From assembly GCA_023369685.1 (NCBI GenBank), contig SACZ01000004.1:248001-312000 (forward strand): DNA of 64,000 nt, read 5' to 3'. Positions 1 through 8,309 of the stretch are shown piece after piece. The stretch is from Prolixibacteraceae bacterium JC049 (GTDB lineage Bacteria; Bacteroidota; Bacteroidia; Bacteroidales; Prolixibacteraceae). Made by a program: the position numbers and the translations under genes. Each line of letters begins with the position of its first letter. The first letter of the stretch is position 1. The notes under the pieces are model-generated. The model was not told the origin of the DNA. It did not search any database and saw only the letters and a program-made list of their open reading frames with translations.

Positions 1-333
1 CAGAAATTCTGTCAAAAGAACGATTTGAACCACTCTGTAATGACACACTCTTCCGATTTCAAGCTTGAACCGAAAACGGCATACATTAGTGTTAGCGATC
101 GAATTTTGGGACGTTTCTTAGAGATGTGCAATCAAAATAATTTAGAGCCAGGTAAAGATGTTGGATTCTTATCATACAACGAAACACCTATGAAAAAATT
201 CATCTACAAAGGTATTTCGGTTATCTCTACTGACTTTGGTTTGATGGGAAAAAGAGCAGCCGATTTTGCATCTTCCGATCAACAAATTCGCGAAGAGGTT
301 CCTACCAGCTACATCAAGAGAGCTTCGCTATAA
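1..333 (+). CDS. C-terminal part of a sugar-responsive regulator (periplasmic-binding-protein-like domain), 5' truncated
   Basis: The reading frame is open from the first base of the window, so only the last ~110 residues are present. The stretch with 'TAYISVSDRILGRF', 'GKDVGFLSYNETP' and 'STDFGLMGKRAADF' resembles the ligand-binding core of LacI-type regulators, and of the GntR regulators of Bacteroidota that carry the same C-terminal domain. The DNA-binding domain lies outside the window, so the two families cannot be told apart. It ends in a strong terminator shared with the convergent gene. The xylBAE genes begin 1.2 kb downstream on the same strand, so a role as xylose regulator is plausible but inferred from position only. 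Confidence 0.7.
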   Translation, partial: QKFCQKNDLNHSVMTHSSDFKLEPKTAYISVSDRILGRFLEMCNQNNLEPGKDVGFLSYNETPMKKFIYKGISVISTDFGLMGKRAADFASSDQQIREEVPTSYIKRASL

Positions 334-351
334 ACAATACAATTATACATT

Positions 352-390
352 AATGAAAAAGGGAGTTTCATTAGAACTCCCTTTTTCATT
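352..390. terminator. Bidirectional intrinsic terminator
   Basis: A perfect 16-bp stem (352-367 with 375-390) and a 7-nt loop, A-rich on the left arm and T-rich on the right. It lies between the convergent ends of the regulator (333) and the lipoprotein gene (405) and can serve both. Confidence 0.9.
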
Positions 391-404
391 AGGTAGGTTT
401 ACCT

Positions 405-1247
405 CTACTCTATTTTCAAATTGTCATAATTTGCATCATTCAACCAAACCTGCCAGTCCTCCTTAAATTGATCGATCCCTCCATTATATAAGAGGTTAAT
501 CATTTCGATATAATTTCTACGTTGTTGCTCGCTCTTTTTATATTCATCAACAATTTCCTTGAATAAGCTTTTATGTTTACTCATCATGAAAAATATAACC
601 GAATTGGACTGAACATAGGTAACTTTCGCATTGGATTGCCATTGGTTAATTGTTAGGTTAAAAAGCTCGCTTAGATCATACAATTCGCCATTGGCTGCTA
701 GATTTTTTATTTTTTGCTGATAGTTCGCTTGTACTGTCACAAAGTAACTGTCATTTTCCTTAAATAGTGTTTGAAAAATAGTCGCCAATCCTTCGTTTAA
801 AACAATTGCACCTCCATTTATTTCAGCACTAAACAATGCATGTGTTCCTTCGTGCAAAAACACATTTTTTGCATTTGAACTGGAACCATTGGCATTAATC
901 ATATATAGTTTCTTGCTTGCAGGAGAATAGAAACCACTAGGATTGGGCTTACTCTTACCTAACTCTTCGGTCTGAAATGTTTTAAAAGCATCAGCATCGG
1001 TAAAATAGACCACCTGAATTGGATCAACTCTTTTTTCATAACTCAATGTATCTACAAAATAATTGTTAATGACTGCCAACGCCTCTTCCCACTCTACTTT
1101 CTCATTTTTACTAAGTTCTTGCTGTTTGAATTCCCAATTAAATACCAGAGCTGTTTCTGGTTCATCACCTACTAACACCTCTTTCTCACTATCCGATTCG
1201 CTACAACTTAATAAAGTAGCCAATAGAATAAAAATCCAATTCTTCAT
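405..1247 (-). CDS. Putative zinc-metallopeptidase-like lipoprotein
   Basis: A 280-residue protein with a lipoprotein signal peptide (lipobox 'TLLSC', lipidated Cys15), so probably attached to the outer or inner membrane facing the periplasm or surface. 'FLHEGTHALFS' holds an HExxH motif (His132, Glu133, His136), followed by 'NEGLAT' with Glu152 in the position of a third zinc ligand. That is the gluzincin/MA-clan arrangement. Overall similarity to a named peptidase family is not obvious and the substrate is unknown. It is transcribed towards the preceding regulator gene and stands alone. The start is well supported because the signal peptide begins at the first Met. Confidence 0.7.
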   Translation of the reverse strand: MKNWIFILLATLLSCSESDSEKEVLVGDEPETALVFNWEFKQQELSKNEKVEWEEALAVINNYFVDTLSYEKRVDPIQVVYFTDADAFKTFQTEELGKSKPNPSGFYSPASKKLYMINANGSSSNAKNVFLHEGTHALFSAEINGGAIVLNEGLATIFQTLFKENDSYFVTVQANYQQKIKNLAANGELYDLSELFNLTINQWQSNAKVTYVQSNSVIFFMMSKHKSLFKEIVDEYKKSEQQRRNYIEMINLLYNGGIDQFKEDWQVWLNDANYDNLKIE

Positions 1248-1357
1248 TTTCTTAAGTTTAATTAGTGACTTAATATTTCTTTCAATGAAGGCCTATTAAA
1301 CACCTTTTATTTATTCATTCTTCATTTGATTAATAATGCGGCAAAAGGTTTAACTAG

Positions 1358-1381
1358 GTTAGAAAATTTATTATATCTAAC
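1358..1381. promoter_or_regulatory. Operator-like inverted repeat upstream of xylB
   Basis: GTTAGA (1358-1363) and its complement TCTAAC (1376-1381) are separated by 12 AT-rich bases, about 145 bp upstream of the xylB start. The position would suit a regulator operator. No known consensus is matched, so this is a weak call. Confidence 0.3.
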
Positions 1382-1524
1382 TAATCACCTAATATTCTAG
1401 TAGATAGATTATGTATATATTATTTTTCTATTACTTTTTTACAATTTCTTATTATCTTATTTGTCCAATACAAAAATGTCCACTATGTTTGCATACCAGA
1501 ACAGAACGGATTAAAACCATTGAA

Positions 1525-3000
1525 ATGATCACATTAGGAATCGACCTTGGAAGCTCTTCTGTAAAAGCTTCTTTATTTAATACTAGCAATGGATCAACCA
1601 TTGCCAGCACATTTTTTCCAAAAAAAGAGATGCCAATCAGTTCGGAAATACCGGGATGGGCAGAGCAGGCACCTACCCTTTGGTGGGACAACACATGCAA
1701 GGCAATTACTGAAGTTCTAGATATAGCAAAATGCAATAAAAACGATATTACTGCCATTGGAATAACCTACCAAATGCATGGTTTGGTAGCTCTAAATAAC
1801 GAAGGAGTGCCTGTTCATGATGCCATTATTTGGTGCGACAGCAGAGCAGTTGAATTAGGACAAGCAGCATTTAATGAATTAGGAGAAGCATTCTGTTTAG
1901 AGAACTTTCTGAATTCTCCTGGAAACTTTACTGCATCTAAGTTAAAGTGGTTAAAAGACAACAAGCCAGAGCTATTCAAGCAGATATACAAAATTATGCT
2001 TCCGGGAGATTACCTGAACTTTAGATTAACTGGAGAGATAAATACAACTGTTACAGGACTTTCAGAAGGAATTCTTTGGAATTATAAGAACAATGATATT
2101 TCGAAAGAACTATTGAAACATTGGGATATTTCTGAAGAACTACTTCCAGAAATAGTACCTGGATTCGGAACACAATCATCACTTTCTGAATCAGTTGCTG
2201 AATCGCTAGGATTAAATGCTAATACTCCTATTACATACAGGGCTGGCGATCAGCCTAACAATGCATTCAGTTTAAATGTACTTAATCCGGGAGAAATTGC
2301 AGCAACAGCCGGAACTTCTGGAGTAATTTACGGAGTAAGCGATCAGCTAAGCTACGATCCTCAATCCAGAATCAACTCATTTGCACATGTAAATCATACT
2401 GCCGAAGAAAATAGAATTGGTATTCTTTTCTGTTTAAACGGAGCTGGTATTTTCAACTCATGGACACAAAAAAATATTACTCCTCACCTATCCTATCCTG
2501 AAATGAATGAACTAGCGCTAAAAGCACCTATTGGAGCAGAAGGTTTGCTGGCTTATCCGTTTGGAAATGGGGCTGAAAGAATGTTGGAAAACAAACAGGT
2601 TGGAGGACAATTTAAAAACCTCAATTTCAATATTCACAATTCTTCTCACATGGTTCGTAGTGTGCAGGAAAGCATTGCATTCAGCTTTTTCTATGGTTTA
2701 TCAATAATGCGCAAAACCGGCATGCCAATTCAAACCATAAAAGCAGGAATGGCCAATATGTTCTTAAGTGAATTATTCACTCAGACACTGGCCGATTTAT
2801 CGGGTGCTAAAATTGAGCTTTACAATACCGATGGAGCTGTTGGAGCCGCCAGAAGTGCTGCATTGGGAGCAGGCATCTATTCGTCTGCAAAAGAAGCATT
2901 CGACACATTGGAAGTTCAACAAGTTATTCAGCCTAAGTTAGCGCATAAAGAAGCTGTAGAGCAAGCTTATGCCAACTGGCTAAATAATATGGAACAATAG
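1525..3000 (+). CDS. xylB: Xylulokinase
   Basis: FGGY-family kinase of 491 residues that phosphorylates D-xylulose to xylulose 5-phosphate for the pentose phosphate pathway. Visible motifs are the N-terminal phosphate-1 loop 'GIDLGSSSVKA', the substrate contact 'YQMHGLV' near residue 83, the catalytic aspartate Asp242 in 'RAGDQPNNAF', and the second phosphate/adenosine motif 'TAGTSGVIYG' at 261-270. The frame stays open upstream to 1411, but family alignment of 'MITLGIDLG' places the start at the ATG at 1525. It is the first gene of xylB-xylA-xylE, with 58 bp to xylA. Confidence 0.95.
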   Translation: MITLGIDLGSSSVKASLFNTSNGSTIASTFFPKKEMPISSEIPGWAEQAPTLWWDNTCKAITEVLDIAKCNKNDITAIGITYQMHGLVALNNEGVPVHDAIIWCDSRAVELGQAAFNELGEAFCLENFLNSPGNFTASKLKWLKDNKPELFKQIYKIMLPGDYLNFRLTGEINTTVTGLSEGILWNYKNNDISKELLKHWDISEELLPEIVPGFGTQSSLSESVAESLGLNANTPITYRAGDQPNNAFSLNVLNPGEIAATAGTSGVIYGVSDQLSYDPQSRINSFAHVNHTAEENRIGILFCLNGAGIFNSWTQKNITPHLSYPEMNELALKAPIGAEGLLAYPFGNGAERMLENKQVGGQFKNLNFNIHNSSHMVRSVQESIAFSFFYGLSIMRKTGMPIQTIKAGMANMFLSELFTQTLADLSGAKIELYNTDGAVGAARSAALGAGIYSSAKEAFDTLEVQQVIQPKLAHKEAVEQAYANWLNNMEQ

Positions 3001-3058
3001 TTAGAAATAAAAAGACACTTAACAGGTGGATAATCATAAATCAATAAAACATTTACAC

Positions 3059-4384
3059 ATGAAACCATTAATTGGTAAAACGGAATATTTTCCAAATATT
3101 GGCAAAATTGAATATAAAGGACGTGATTCTAAAGATCCTCTAGCATTCAAATGGTACGATGCAGAAGCTGTTGTTGGTGGGAAAACCATGAAGGAACACC
3201 TTCGTTTTGCTATGGCTTACTGGCATACATTAACAGGTGAAGGTGGTGATCCATTCGGACCAGGAACAAAAACTTTTCCTTGGGAACAAGGCGAAACAGT
3301 TACTGAGCGTAACAAAAACAGAATGGATGCAGCTTTTGAATTCCTAACAAAAGTTGGTATTCCTTACTGGTGTTTCCACGATATTGATATTGCCGGCGAC
3401 GGAACTGTTTTCGAAATTGAAAAGCAGTTGGCCGACATCGTTCCTTATGCAAAAGAAAAGCAAGATGCATCGGGTGTTAAGTTACTTTGGGGAACAGCTA
3501 ACGTATTTAGCAATGCCCGCTATATGAACGGAGCATCAACTAACCCAGACTTCTCTGTTTTGGCACATGCTGCTACTCAGGTAAAAAATGCTTTGGATGC
3601 AACCATTGCTCTTGGTGGTGAGAACTATGTATTCTGGGGCGGACGCGAAGGTTATATGTCATTGCTAAACACTGATGTTAAGCGAGAAAAAGAGCATATG
3701 GCTCAATTCTTAACGTCGGCACGTGACTATGCTCGTTCTAAAGGATTCGAAGGAACATTCTTTATTGAGCCTAAACCAATGGAGCCAACTAAGCACCAGT
3801 ACGATTTCGATTCAGAGACTGTTATCGGATTCTTACGCCAGTATGGTTTGGACAAAGATTTCAAACTAAATATTGAGGTGAACCATGCCACATTGGCCAG
3901 TCACACTTTCCAGCACGAATTACAGGTTGCTGCCGATGCAGGAATGTTAGGAAGTATCGATGCGAACCGCGGCGATTACCAGAATGGTTGGGATACCGAT
4001 CAGTTCCCTGTAAATATCTACGAAACAGTTGAAGCAATGTTGGTGATCCTTGAAGCTGGTGGTTTTGCTGGCGGAGGTATCAACTTCGATGCTAAAACAA
4101 GAAGAAATAGTACTGACCTGGAAGATATCTTTATTGCACATATTGCTTCAATGGATCTATTTGCCAGAGCACTTATTATCTCGAATAATATCTTGGAAGA
4201 TTCTGAGTATAAGAACTGGAGAAAAGCACGTTATGAGTCATTCGATTCTGGAAAAGGTGCTGAATTCGAAAAAGGAATGCTTTCGTTGGAAGACCTTAGA
4301 GAATTTGCTCAGGAAATTGGAGAACCAAAGCCTCAAAGTGGCAAACAAGAATTATACGAACAACTAATCAATCTTTACATTTAG
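3059..4384 (+). CDS. xylA: Xylose isomerase
   Basis: 441-residue class II-type xylose isomerase (D-xylose to D-xylulose, two divalent metals, cytoplasmic). His107 and Asp110 in '[10 protein letters not shown]' form the ring-opening dyad. Metal-ligand regions are seen in 'FIEPKPMEP', '[10 protein letters not shown]' and 'SIDANRGD'. The ATG at 3059 gives the usual N-terminus; a GTG 33 bp upstream in the same frame would add 11 atypical residues. It lies 58 bp after xylB and supplies that enzyme's substrate. Confidence 0.96.
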   Translation: MKPLIGKTEYFPNIGKIEYKGRDSKDPLAFKWYDAEAVVGGKTMKEHLRFAMAYWHTLTGEGGDPFGPGTKTFPWEQGETVTERNKNRMDAAFEFLTKVGIPYWCFHDIDIAGDGTVFEIEKQLADIVPYAKEKQDASGVKLLWGTANVFSNARYMNGASTNPDFSVLAHAATQVKNALDATIALGGENYVFWGGREGYMSLLNTDVKREKEHMAQFLTSARDYARSKGFEGTFFIEPKPMEPTKHQYDFDSETVIGFLRQYGLDKDFKLNIEVNHATLASHTFQHELQVAADAGMLGSIDANRGDYQNGWDTDQFPVNIYETVEAMLVILEAGGFAGGGINFDAKTRRNSTDLEDIFIAHIASMDLFARALIISNNILEDSEYKNWRKARYESFDSGKGAEFEKGMLSLEDLREFAQEIGEPKPQSGKQELYEQLINLYI

Positions 4385-4513
4385 TGCGGTTAAATACAAG
4401 AGTTTGTCTGCTTAGCAATCAAAAACCACTACATCTCTTCTCATAGTAGAAGTTCAACACAATCAATAAAACTATCGTTGCTTGGCAAGACATTCTCTTG
4501 TTCTTTTTCAATA

Positions 4514-4550
4514 AACCTGAATTCGGTATCATTCGAGTTCAGGTTGTTTT
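4514..4550 (+). terminator. Terminator or attenuator between xylA and xylE
   Basis: A 12-bp stem with one G-U pair (4514-4525 with 4534-4545), an 8-nt loop, then GTTTT. It ends 34 bp before the xylE start codon, so it can stop xylBA transcription or set how much transporter is made by read-through. Confidence 0.6.
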
Positions 4551-4583
4551 AAATCTGCTTTAAACCATTTCAAAAACCAAACA

Positions 4584-6002
4584 ATGAATAACTCGAACAA
4601 CAAATCCTCCATATTTCTTATCACACTTGTAGCTACGCTGGGAGGCTTACTGTTTGGCTACGATACTGCAGTTATATCTGGAACTGTATCATCATTGAAA
4701 ATATTTTTTGTCGATCCGCTAGGGTTGGAAGAGTTTGCTGCCAACTCGCTAGTTGGATTTACCGTATCGAGTGCTTTAATTGGCTGTATTATTGGAGGAA
4801 TGAGCGGTGGTATTCTCGCTCTTAAATTAGGTCGAAAAACAAGCTTAAAAATAGCTGCACTACTATTTACATTATCCGCCATTGGATCATCGCTTCCAGA
4901 AATTGGATTAGCCCCAATTGGCGAAGGCAGTCACCTGCACTTAACCCCATTTATTATTTATCGAATTATCGGAGGAATTGGCGTTGGACTTGCTTCTATG
5001 CTATCTCCAATGTACATTGCAGAGCTGGCTCCTGCCGAAAAAAGAGGTTATCTGGTATCATGGAACCAGTTTGCAATCATCTTCGGAATGTTAATAGTAT
5101 ATTTCGTTAACTACTACATCTCGCGTCAAGGAAACGACGAATGGCTTAACACCATTGGATGGCGTTACATGTTCGCATCAGAAACCATCCCTGCCCTACT
5201 ATTTTTCGGTTTATTATTCACCGTTCCTGAAAGTCCGCGTTGGCTGGTAATTGCCAAACGAGAAGACGAGGCTGAAAGGGTACTTGAAAAAATTGTTGGT
5301 AAAGTAGCAGCTGCCACCGATGTTAAAGCTATTAAGAATTCACTATCCAACAACCAGCAAGGTAAACTACTTAGTTTTGGAGTAGCTATTATTGTTGTTG
5401 GTATTCTTCTATCGGTATTCCAGCAGTTTGTTGGTATTAATGTAGTATTGTATTACGCTCCTGAAATATTCAAAAACATGGGAGCATCAACCGATAGCGC
5501 TTTATTGCAAACCATTATTGTTGGAGCTATCAATCTTACATTTACTGTTATTGCCATTGTTTCGGTCGATCGATTTGGACGCAAGCCGTTGCAAATTATT
5601 GGAGCAATTGCCATGGGAATTAGCATGTTTGGCTTAGGATTAACCTTCTTCTTCGAAAAAGTGGGAATGGGCGCATTGGTTTTCATGTTAACTTATGTGG
5701 CAGCTTTTGCAGTTAGTTGGGGACCTGTTACCTGGGTGCTTTTATCTGAGATTTTCCCCAATTCAATCAGAGGAAAAGCAATGTCCATTGCTGTAGCAGC
5801 ACAATGGATTGCCAACTATCTTGTGTCGTGGACTTTCCCTATGATGGATAAGTCGACATGGCTAACAGAGCATTTTCACCATGGGTTTGCCTATTGGGTA
5901 TATGGTGCAATGGGAATTCTGGCAGCCGTATTTGTTTGGAAGTATATTCCAGAGCCAAAAGGAAAGTCATTGGAAGAGATGGAAGAATTTTGGCAAAAGT
6001 AA
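4584..6002 (+). CDS. xylE: Sugar:proton symporter of the MFS family, probably xylose
   Basis: 472 residues with about 12 predicted membrane helices. Sugar-porter signatures are 'GYDTAVISG' in helix 1, 'GRKTSLK' in the 2-3 loop, 'YIAELAPAEKRG', 'PESPRWL' at the end of the N-half, 'FQQFVGINVVLYYAPE' in helix 7, 'DRFGRKPL' in the 8-9 loop and the C-terminal 'PEPKGKSLEEME'. These match the XylE/GLUT family of D-xylose:H+ symporters. Substrate assignment rests on its place directly after xylA; a related hexose symporter cannot be excluded. It sits in the inner membrane. Confidence 0.88.
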   Translation: MNNSNNKSSIFLITLVATLGGLLFGYDTAVISGTVSSLKIFFVDPLGLEEFAANSLVGFTVSSALIGCIIGGMSGGILALKLGRKTSLKIAALLFTLSAIGSSLPEIGLAPIGEGSHLHLTPFIIYRIIGGIGVGLASMLSPMYIAELAPAEKRGYLVSWNQFAIIFGMLIVYFVNYYISRQGNDEWLNTIGWRYMFASETIPALLFFGLLFTVPESPRWLVIAKREDEAERVLEKIVGKVAAATDVKAIKNSLSNNQQGKLLSFGVAIIVVGILLSVFQQFVGINVVLYYAPEIFKNMGASTDSALLQTIIVGAINLTFTVIAIVSVDRFGRKPLQIIGAIAMGISMFGLGLTFFFEKVGMGALVFMLTYVAAFAVSWGPVTWVLLSEIFPNSIRGKAMSIAVAAQWIANYLVSWTFPMMDKSTWLTEHFHHGFAYWVYGAMGILAAVFVWKYIPEPKGKSLEEMEEFWQK

Positions 6003-6031
6003 TCTTCATCATATTATTGTGTGTTAAAAAT

Positions 6032-6064
6032 AAAGGGGCATTCTCCAACGAGAATACCCCTTTT
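6032..6064. terminator. Bidirectional terminator between xylE and fabI
   Basis: A 13-bp stem (6032-6044 with 6051-6063, one A-C mismatch) and a 6-nt loop, flanked by A and T runs. It serves the convergent ends of xylE and fabI. Confidence 0.85.
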
Positions 6065-6086
6065 CATATATTCAAACTGAATATTC

Positions 6087-6950
6087 TTAGTCATATTTGT
6101 GATCCTTATTGCAATCTGGATCGCAATCATCACAAAGTCCTTTGTTGTACTGATCCATTGCGCGAAGGCTCATTCCCATGTTCGAGAAACCACCATCGTG
6201 GAATAGGTTCTGCATAGTAACTTTTTTAGTCAAATCAGAGAACATTACAATACAATAATCAGCACATTCTGCAGCCGTTGCGTTACCAAGTGGTGACATA
6301 CGTTCTGAGAAATCTAGCAAACCATCAAATCCTTTAATTCCGCCTCCAGCTGTTGTTGGAGTTGGCGACTGAGAAATGGTGTTTACACGTACATTACGCT
6401 CACGTCCGTAAATGTAACCAAAGCTACGTGCAATCGACTCTAACAACGATTTTGCATCGGCCATATCGTTGTATCCCACTAAAGTACGCTGTGCAGCAAT
6501 GTATGACAAACCAAGAACAGAAGCCCAACGGTTCAATGCGTCCTGCTTTCGACATACTTGAAGAATTTTATGGAACGAAATAGCAGAAACATCTAATGTT
6601 TTGTCCAGCAAGTTGTAATCCAACTCACTATAGTGTTTTCCTTTACGCACATTTGGCGACATTCCAATAGAGTGAAGAATAAAGTCGATTTTACCTCCAA
6701 GAATCTCCATTGAACGGCTAATCAACATTTCCAAATCTTCCACATTGGTAGCATCAACACCAATTACTTCAGCGTTACATTTCTCACCTAGTTTGTTAGT
6801 ATCGCCCATACGCAGGGCTACGGGAGTATTTGTTAAGGTAAAAATTGCGCCTTCTTCGTGAGCTCTCTCAGCTACTTTCCAAGCGATAGACTGCTCGTTT
6901 AAGGCTCCAAAAATAATACCTCTTTTTCCTTTTAATAGATTATGTGACAT
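6087..6950 (-). CDS. fabI: Enoyl-[acyl-carrier-protein] reductase (NADH)
   Basis: 287-residue SDR-fold enzyme for the last reduction of each fatty-acid elongation cycle. The N-terminal cofactor motif is 'GALNEQSIAW' (15-24). The FabI catalytic pair is Tyr160 and Lys167 (Y-x6-K in 'YNDMADAK'), with the additional conserved Tyr150. The loop 'QSPTPTTAGGGI' corresponds to the substrate-binding region. The protein runs on to a cysteine- and acid-rich tail ('CDDCDPDC') not usual in enterobacterial FabI. It stands alone and has its own promoter candidate 48 bp upstream. Confidence 0.93.
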   Translation of the reverse strand: MSHNLLKGKRGIIFGALNEQSIAWKVAERAHEEGAIFTLTNTPVALRMGDTNKLGEKCNAEVIGVDATNVEDLEMLISRSMEILGGKIDFILHSIGMSPNVRKGKHYSELDYNLLDKTLDVSAISFHKILQVCRKQDALNRWASVLGLSYIAAQRTLVGYNDMADAKSLLESIARSFGYIYGRERNVRVNTISQSPTPTTAGGGIKGFDGLLDFSERMSPLGNATAAECADYCIVMFSDLTKKVTMQNLFHDGGFSNMGMSLRAMDQYNKGLCDDCDPDCNKDHKYD

Positions 6951-6997
6951 AGTTGTAAAATTTTAGTCTTAATAACAACTCATTTTTGAAATGGTTG

Positions 6998-7028
6998 CAA
7001 ATGTACCTTTATTTTTGCTATCTCCAAC
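6998..7028 (-). promoter_or_regulatory. Candidate Bacteroidota promoter for fabI
   Basis: On the minus strand a TACATTTG (6998-7005) fits the TAnnTTTG -7 element. GTTG (7025-7028) lies 19 bases upstream, three of four matches to the TTTG -33 element. The predicted leader to the ATG at 6950 is about 45 nt. Confidence 0.5.
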
Positions 7029-7282
7029 TAGCAGAATCGTTGGTTTTATTATTATTTAACGCTATAAAGGTTGAATTTTGTCATGTTTATCGAACATTAA
7101 ATAGTTGATTTCGAAAGTTTGTTACATTTTTCCATTAAATAAAAATTTGATCAGCTATATTCAGTAAATGTCTGTATATTGCAACTGGATAAGAAGTGAT
7201 AATAATATGTAGAAGCATATTATTTTGTTTTAAAGATTAACTTGGTCGTATTGCCCTGCGTCCGTTATAGAAACTGAATAAG

Positions 7283-7456
7283 ATGAAACGATGTAACAGA
7301 GCTGTACTGTTGCGTTGGGTGTGCATTGGATTTATAGTTGGAGTAATTTACTTTGCTTTTACAACTGCTGAGGGGTTTTCTATAAACCATTTCTTTATAA
7401 TAACTACTTTGTCTGTTATACTTGTTTTGTCATTTAAATGTGGCACAAAAGGATAA
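7283..7456 (+). CDS. Possible small membrane protein, 57 residues
   Basis: An ATG-initiated frame of 57 residues with a basic, Cys-containing N-terminus, a hydrophobic stretch at about 13-28 ('VCIGFIVGVIYFAF') and a second at about 37-51 ('FFIITTLSVILVLSF'), ending 'KCGTKG'. This two-helix hairpin with positive ends looks like a real small inner-membrane protein, and it is followed 35 bp later by a strong terminator. No family is recognised and the ribosome-binding site is weak, so it remains a prediction. Confidence 0.4.
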   Translation: MKRCNRAVLLRWVCIGFIVGVIYFAFTTAEGFSINHFFIITTLSVILVLSFKCGTKG

Positions 7457-7491
7457 AAGACAAATGAATTAAACCACAATGTGCATAACGC

Positions 7492-7530
7492 AAAAAACCT
7501 TCGGATTAAATAATAATTCGAAGGTTTTTT
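7492..7530. terminator. Bidirectional terminator at the end of the bat operon
   Basis: A 12-bp perfect stem (7492-7503 with 7519-7530) whose arms end in six A and six T, so a U-run results in either direction. It lies 26 bp past the batE stop and also after the small frame at 7283-7456. Confidence 0.9.
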
Positions 7531-7555
7531 GATTTCTTACAGTATGTATCTAATA

Positions 7556-8305
7556 TCAGATTTTCACCACACAGCTATCAGGTAGCCATCCTTTGTTTCC
7601 ATCTGGTAGTTTAATTTCTTTCCAGTTACTTACACTATCTGTCAATTGCACTTTAATACCTTCATGAATTACAAATAGCTTTGTTCCACTTTCAGCCGGT
7701 GTACTTTTCACAGTAACACTAGGAGAAAATACAATTGCACTTCGTTTTTGTGTTTGCATTTTCTTCTGCGATACGGCAAAATAGAATGCAAAACAGCTAA
7801 ATATAAATGCAAAGGAACCTAACCAAAACGATACTCGTTTCCACAAGCCCGAGCGTGTCAATAAGAATACTCCCAATAACAATGCAAACAGTGCGAAGGC
7901 AGATAAACTACTCCATGCCCAGCTATCTGCCGAGTAATATCGCACTATTGAGTTCCACCAACGCGTAAAAAATACTTGAGGAAGCGATTCTATTTTATCT
8001 ACAATATGCTGGTTAGCCAGCTTCAAATTGTAATTGATATCATCGTCGTGTGGATTAAGCAACTTTGCTTTCTCGTAAAACAAAATAGCCTTGGGAATTT
8101 GCCCCGTTTTATAGTAAGCATTACCCAGATTGAAGAAAAGTTGCGCCGATTCAAAGCCTCCGTTTACAATTTGCTCGTAGCTTTTAACCGCTTCGGCAAA
8201 TTTCTGTTCGGAATATTGTTTATTGGCTTTCTCCATTAAAGCACTACTCGCCATCGCAAATTGCGATGATAATGCCAATAAAAGAATATATATCAATCGT
8301 TTCAT
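7556..8305 (-). CDS. batE: BatE, TPR and SH3-domain protein of the Bat operon
   Basis: 249 residues: signal peptide (1-19), two to three TPR repeats (about 23-100), two membrane helices (about 133-149 and 159-178) and a C-terminal bacterial SH3 domain (about 192-249, with 'NKGWLPDSCV'). This is the BatE layout. In Bacteroides and Leptospira the Bat proteins are linked to oxygen and stress tolerance; the molecular function is still not settled. It is the last gene of the operon, 4 bp after batD and just before the terminator. Confidence 0.88.
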   Translation of the reverse strand: MKRLIYILLLALSSQFAMASSALMEKANKQYSEQKFAEAVKSYEQIVNGGFESAQLFFNLGNAYYKTGQIPKAILFYEKAKLLNPHDDDINYNLKLANQHIVDKIESLPQVFFTRWWNSIVRYYSADSWAWSSLSAFALFALLLGVFLLTRSGLWKRVSFWLGSFAFIFSCFAFYFAVSQKKMQTQKRSAIVFSPSVTVKSTPAESGTKLFVIHEGIKVQLTDSVSNWKEIKLPDGNKGWLPDSCVVKI

Positions 8306-8309
8306 GATT

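Larger units (their letters stand above)
6951..7555. other. 605-bp intergenic region between fabI and batE
   Basis: Holds the fabI promoter candidate (6998-7028), a possible small membrane-protein gene (7283-7456) and a strong bidirectional terminator (7492-7530). The rest is AT-rich with no RNA gene or repeat that I can see. Confidence 0.6.

Noticed and set aside
1411-1524. Upstream extension of xylB to 1411
   Set aside because: The added 38 residues are hydrophobic and unlike any xylulokinase N-terminus; the family start is at 1525.
5858-6217. 119-residue frame across the xylE/fabI junction
   Set aside because: Runs through a strong terminator and out-of-frame over two good genes.
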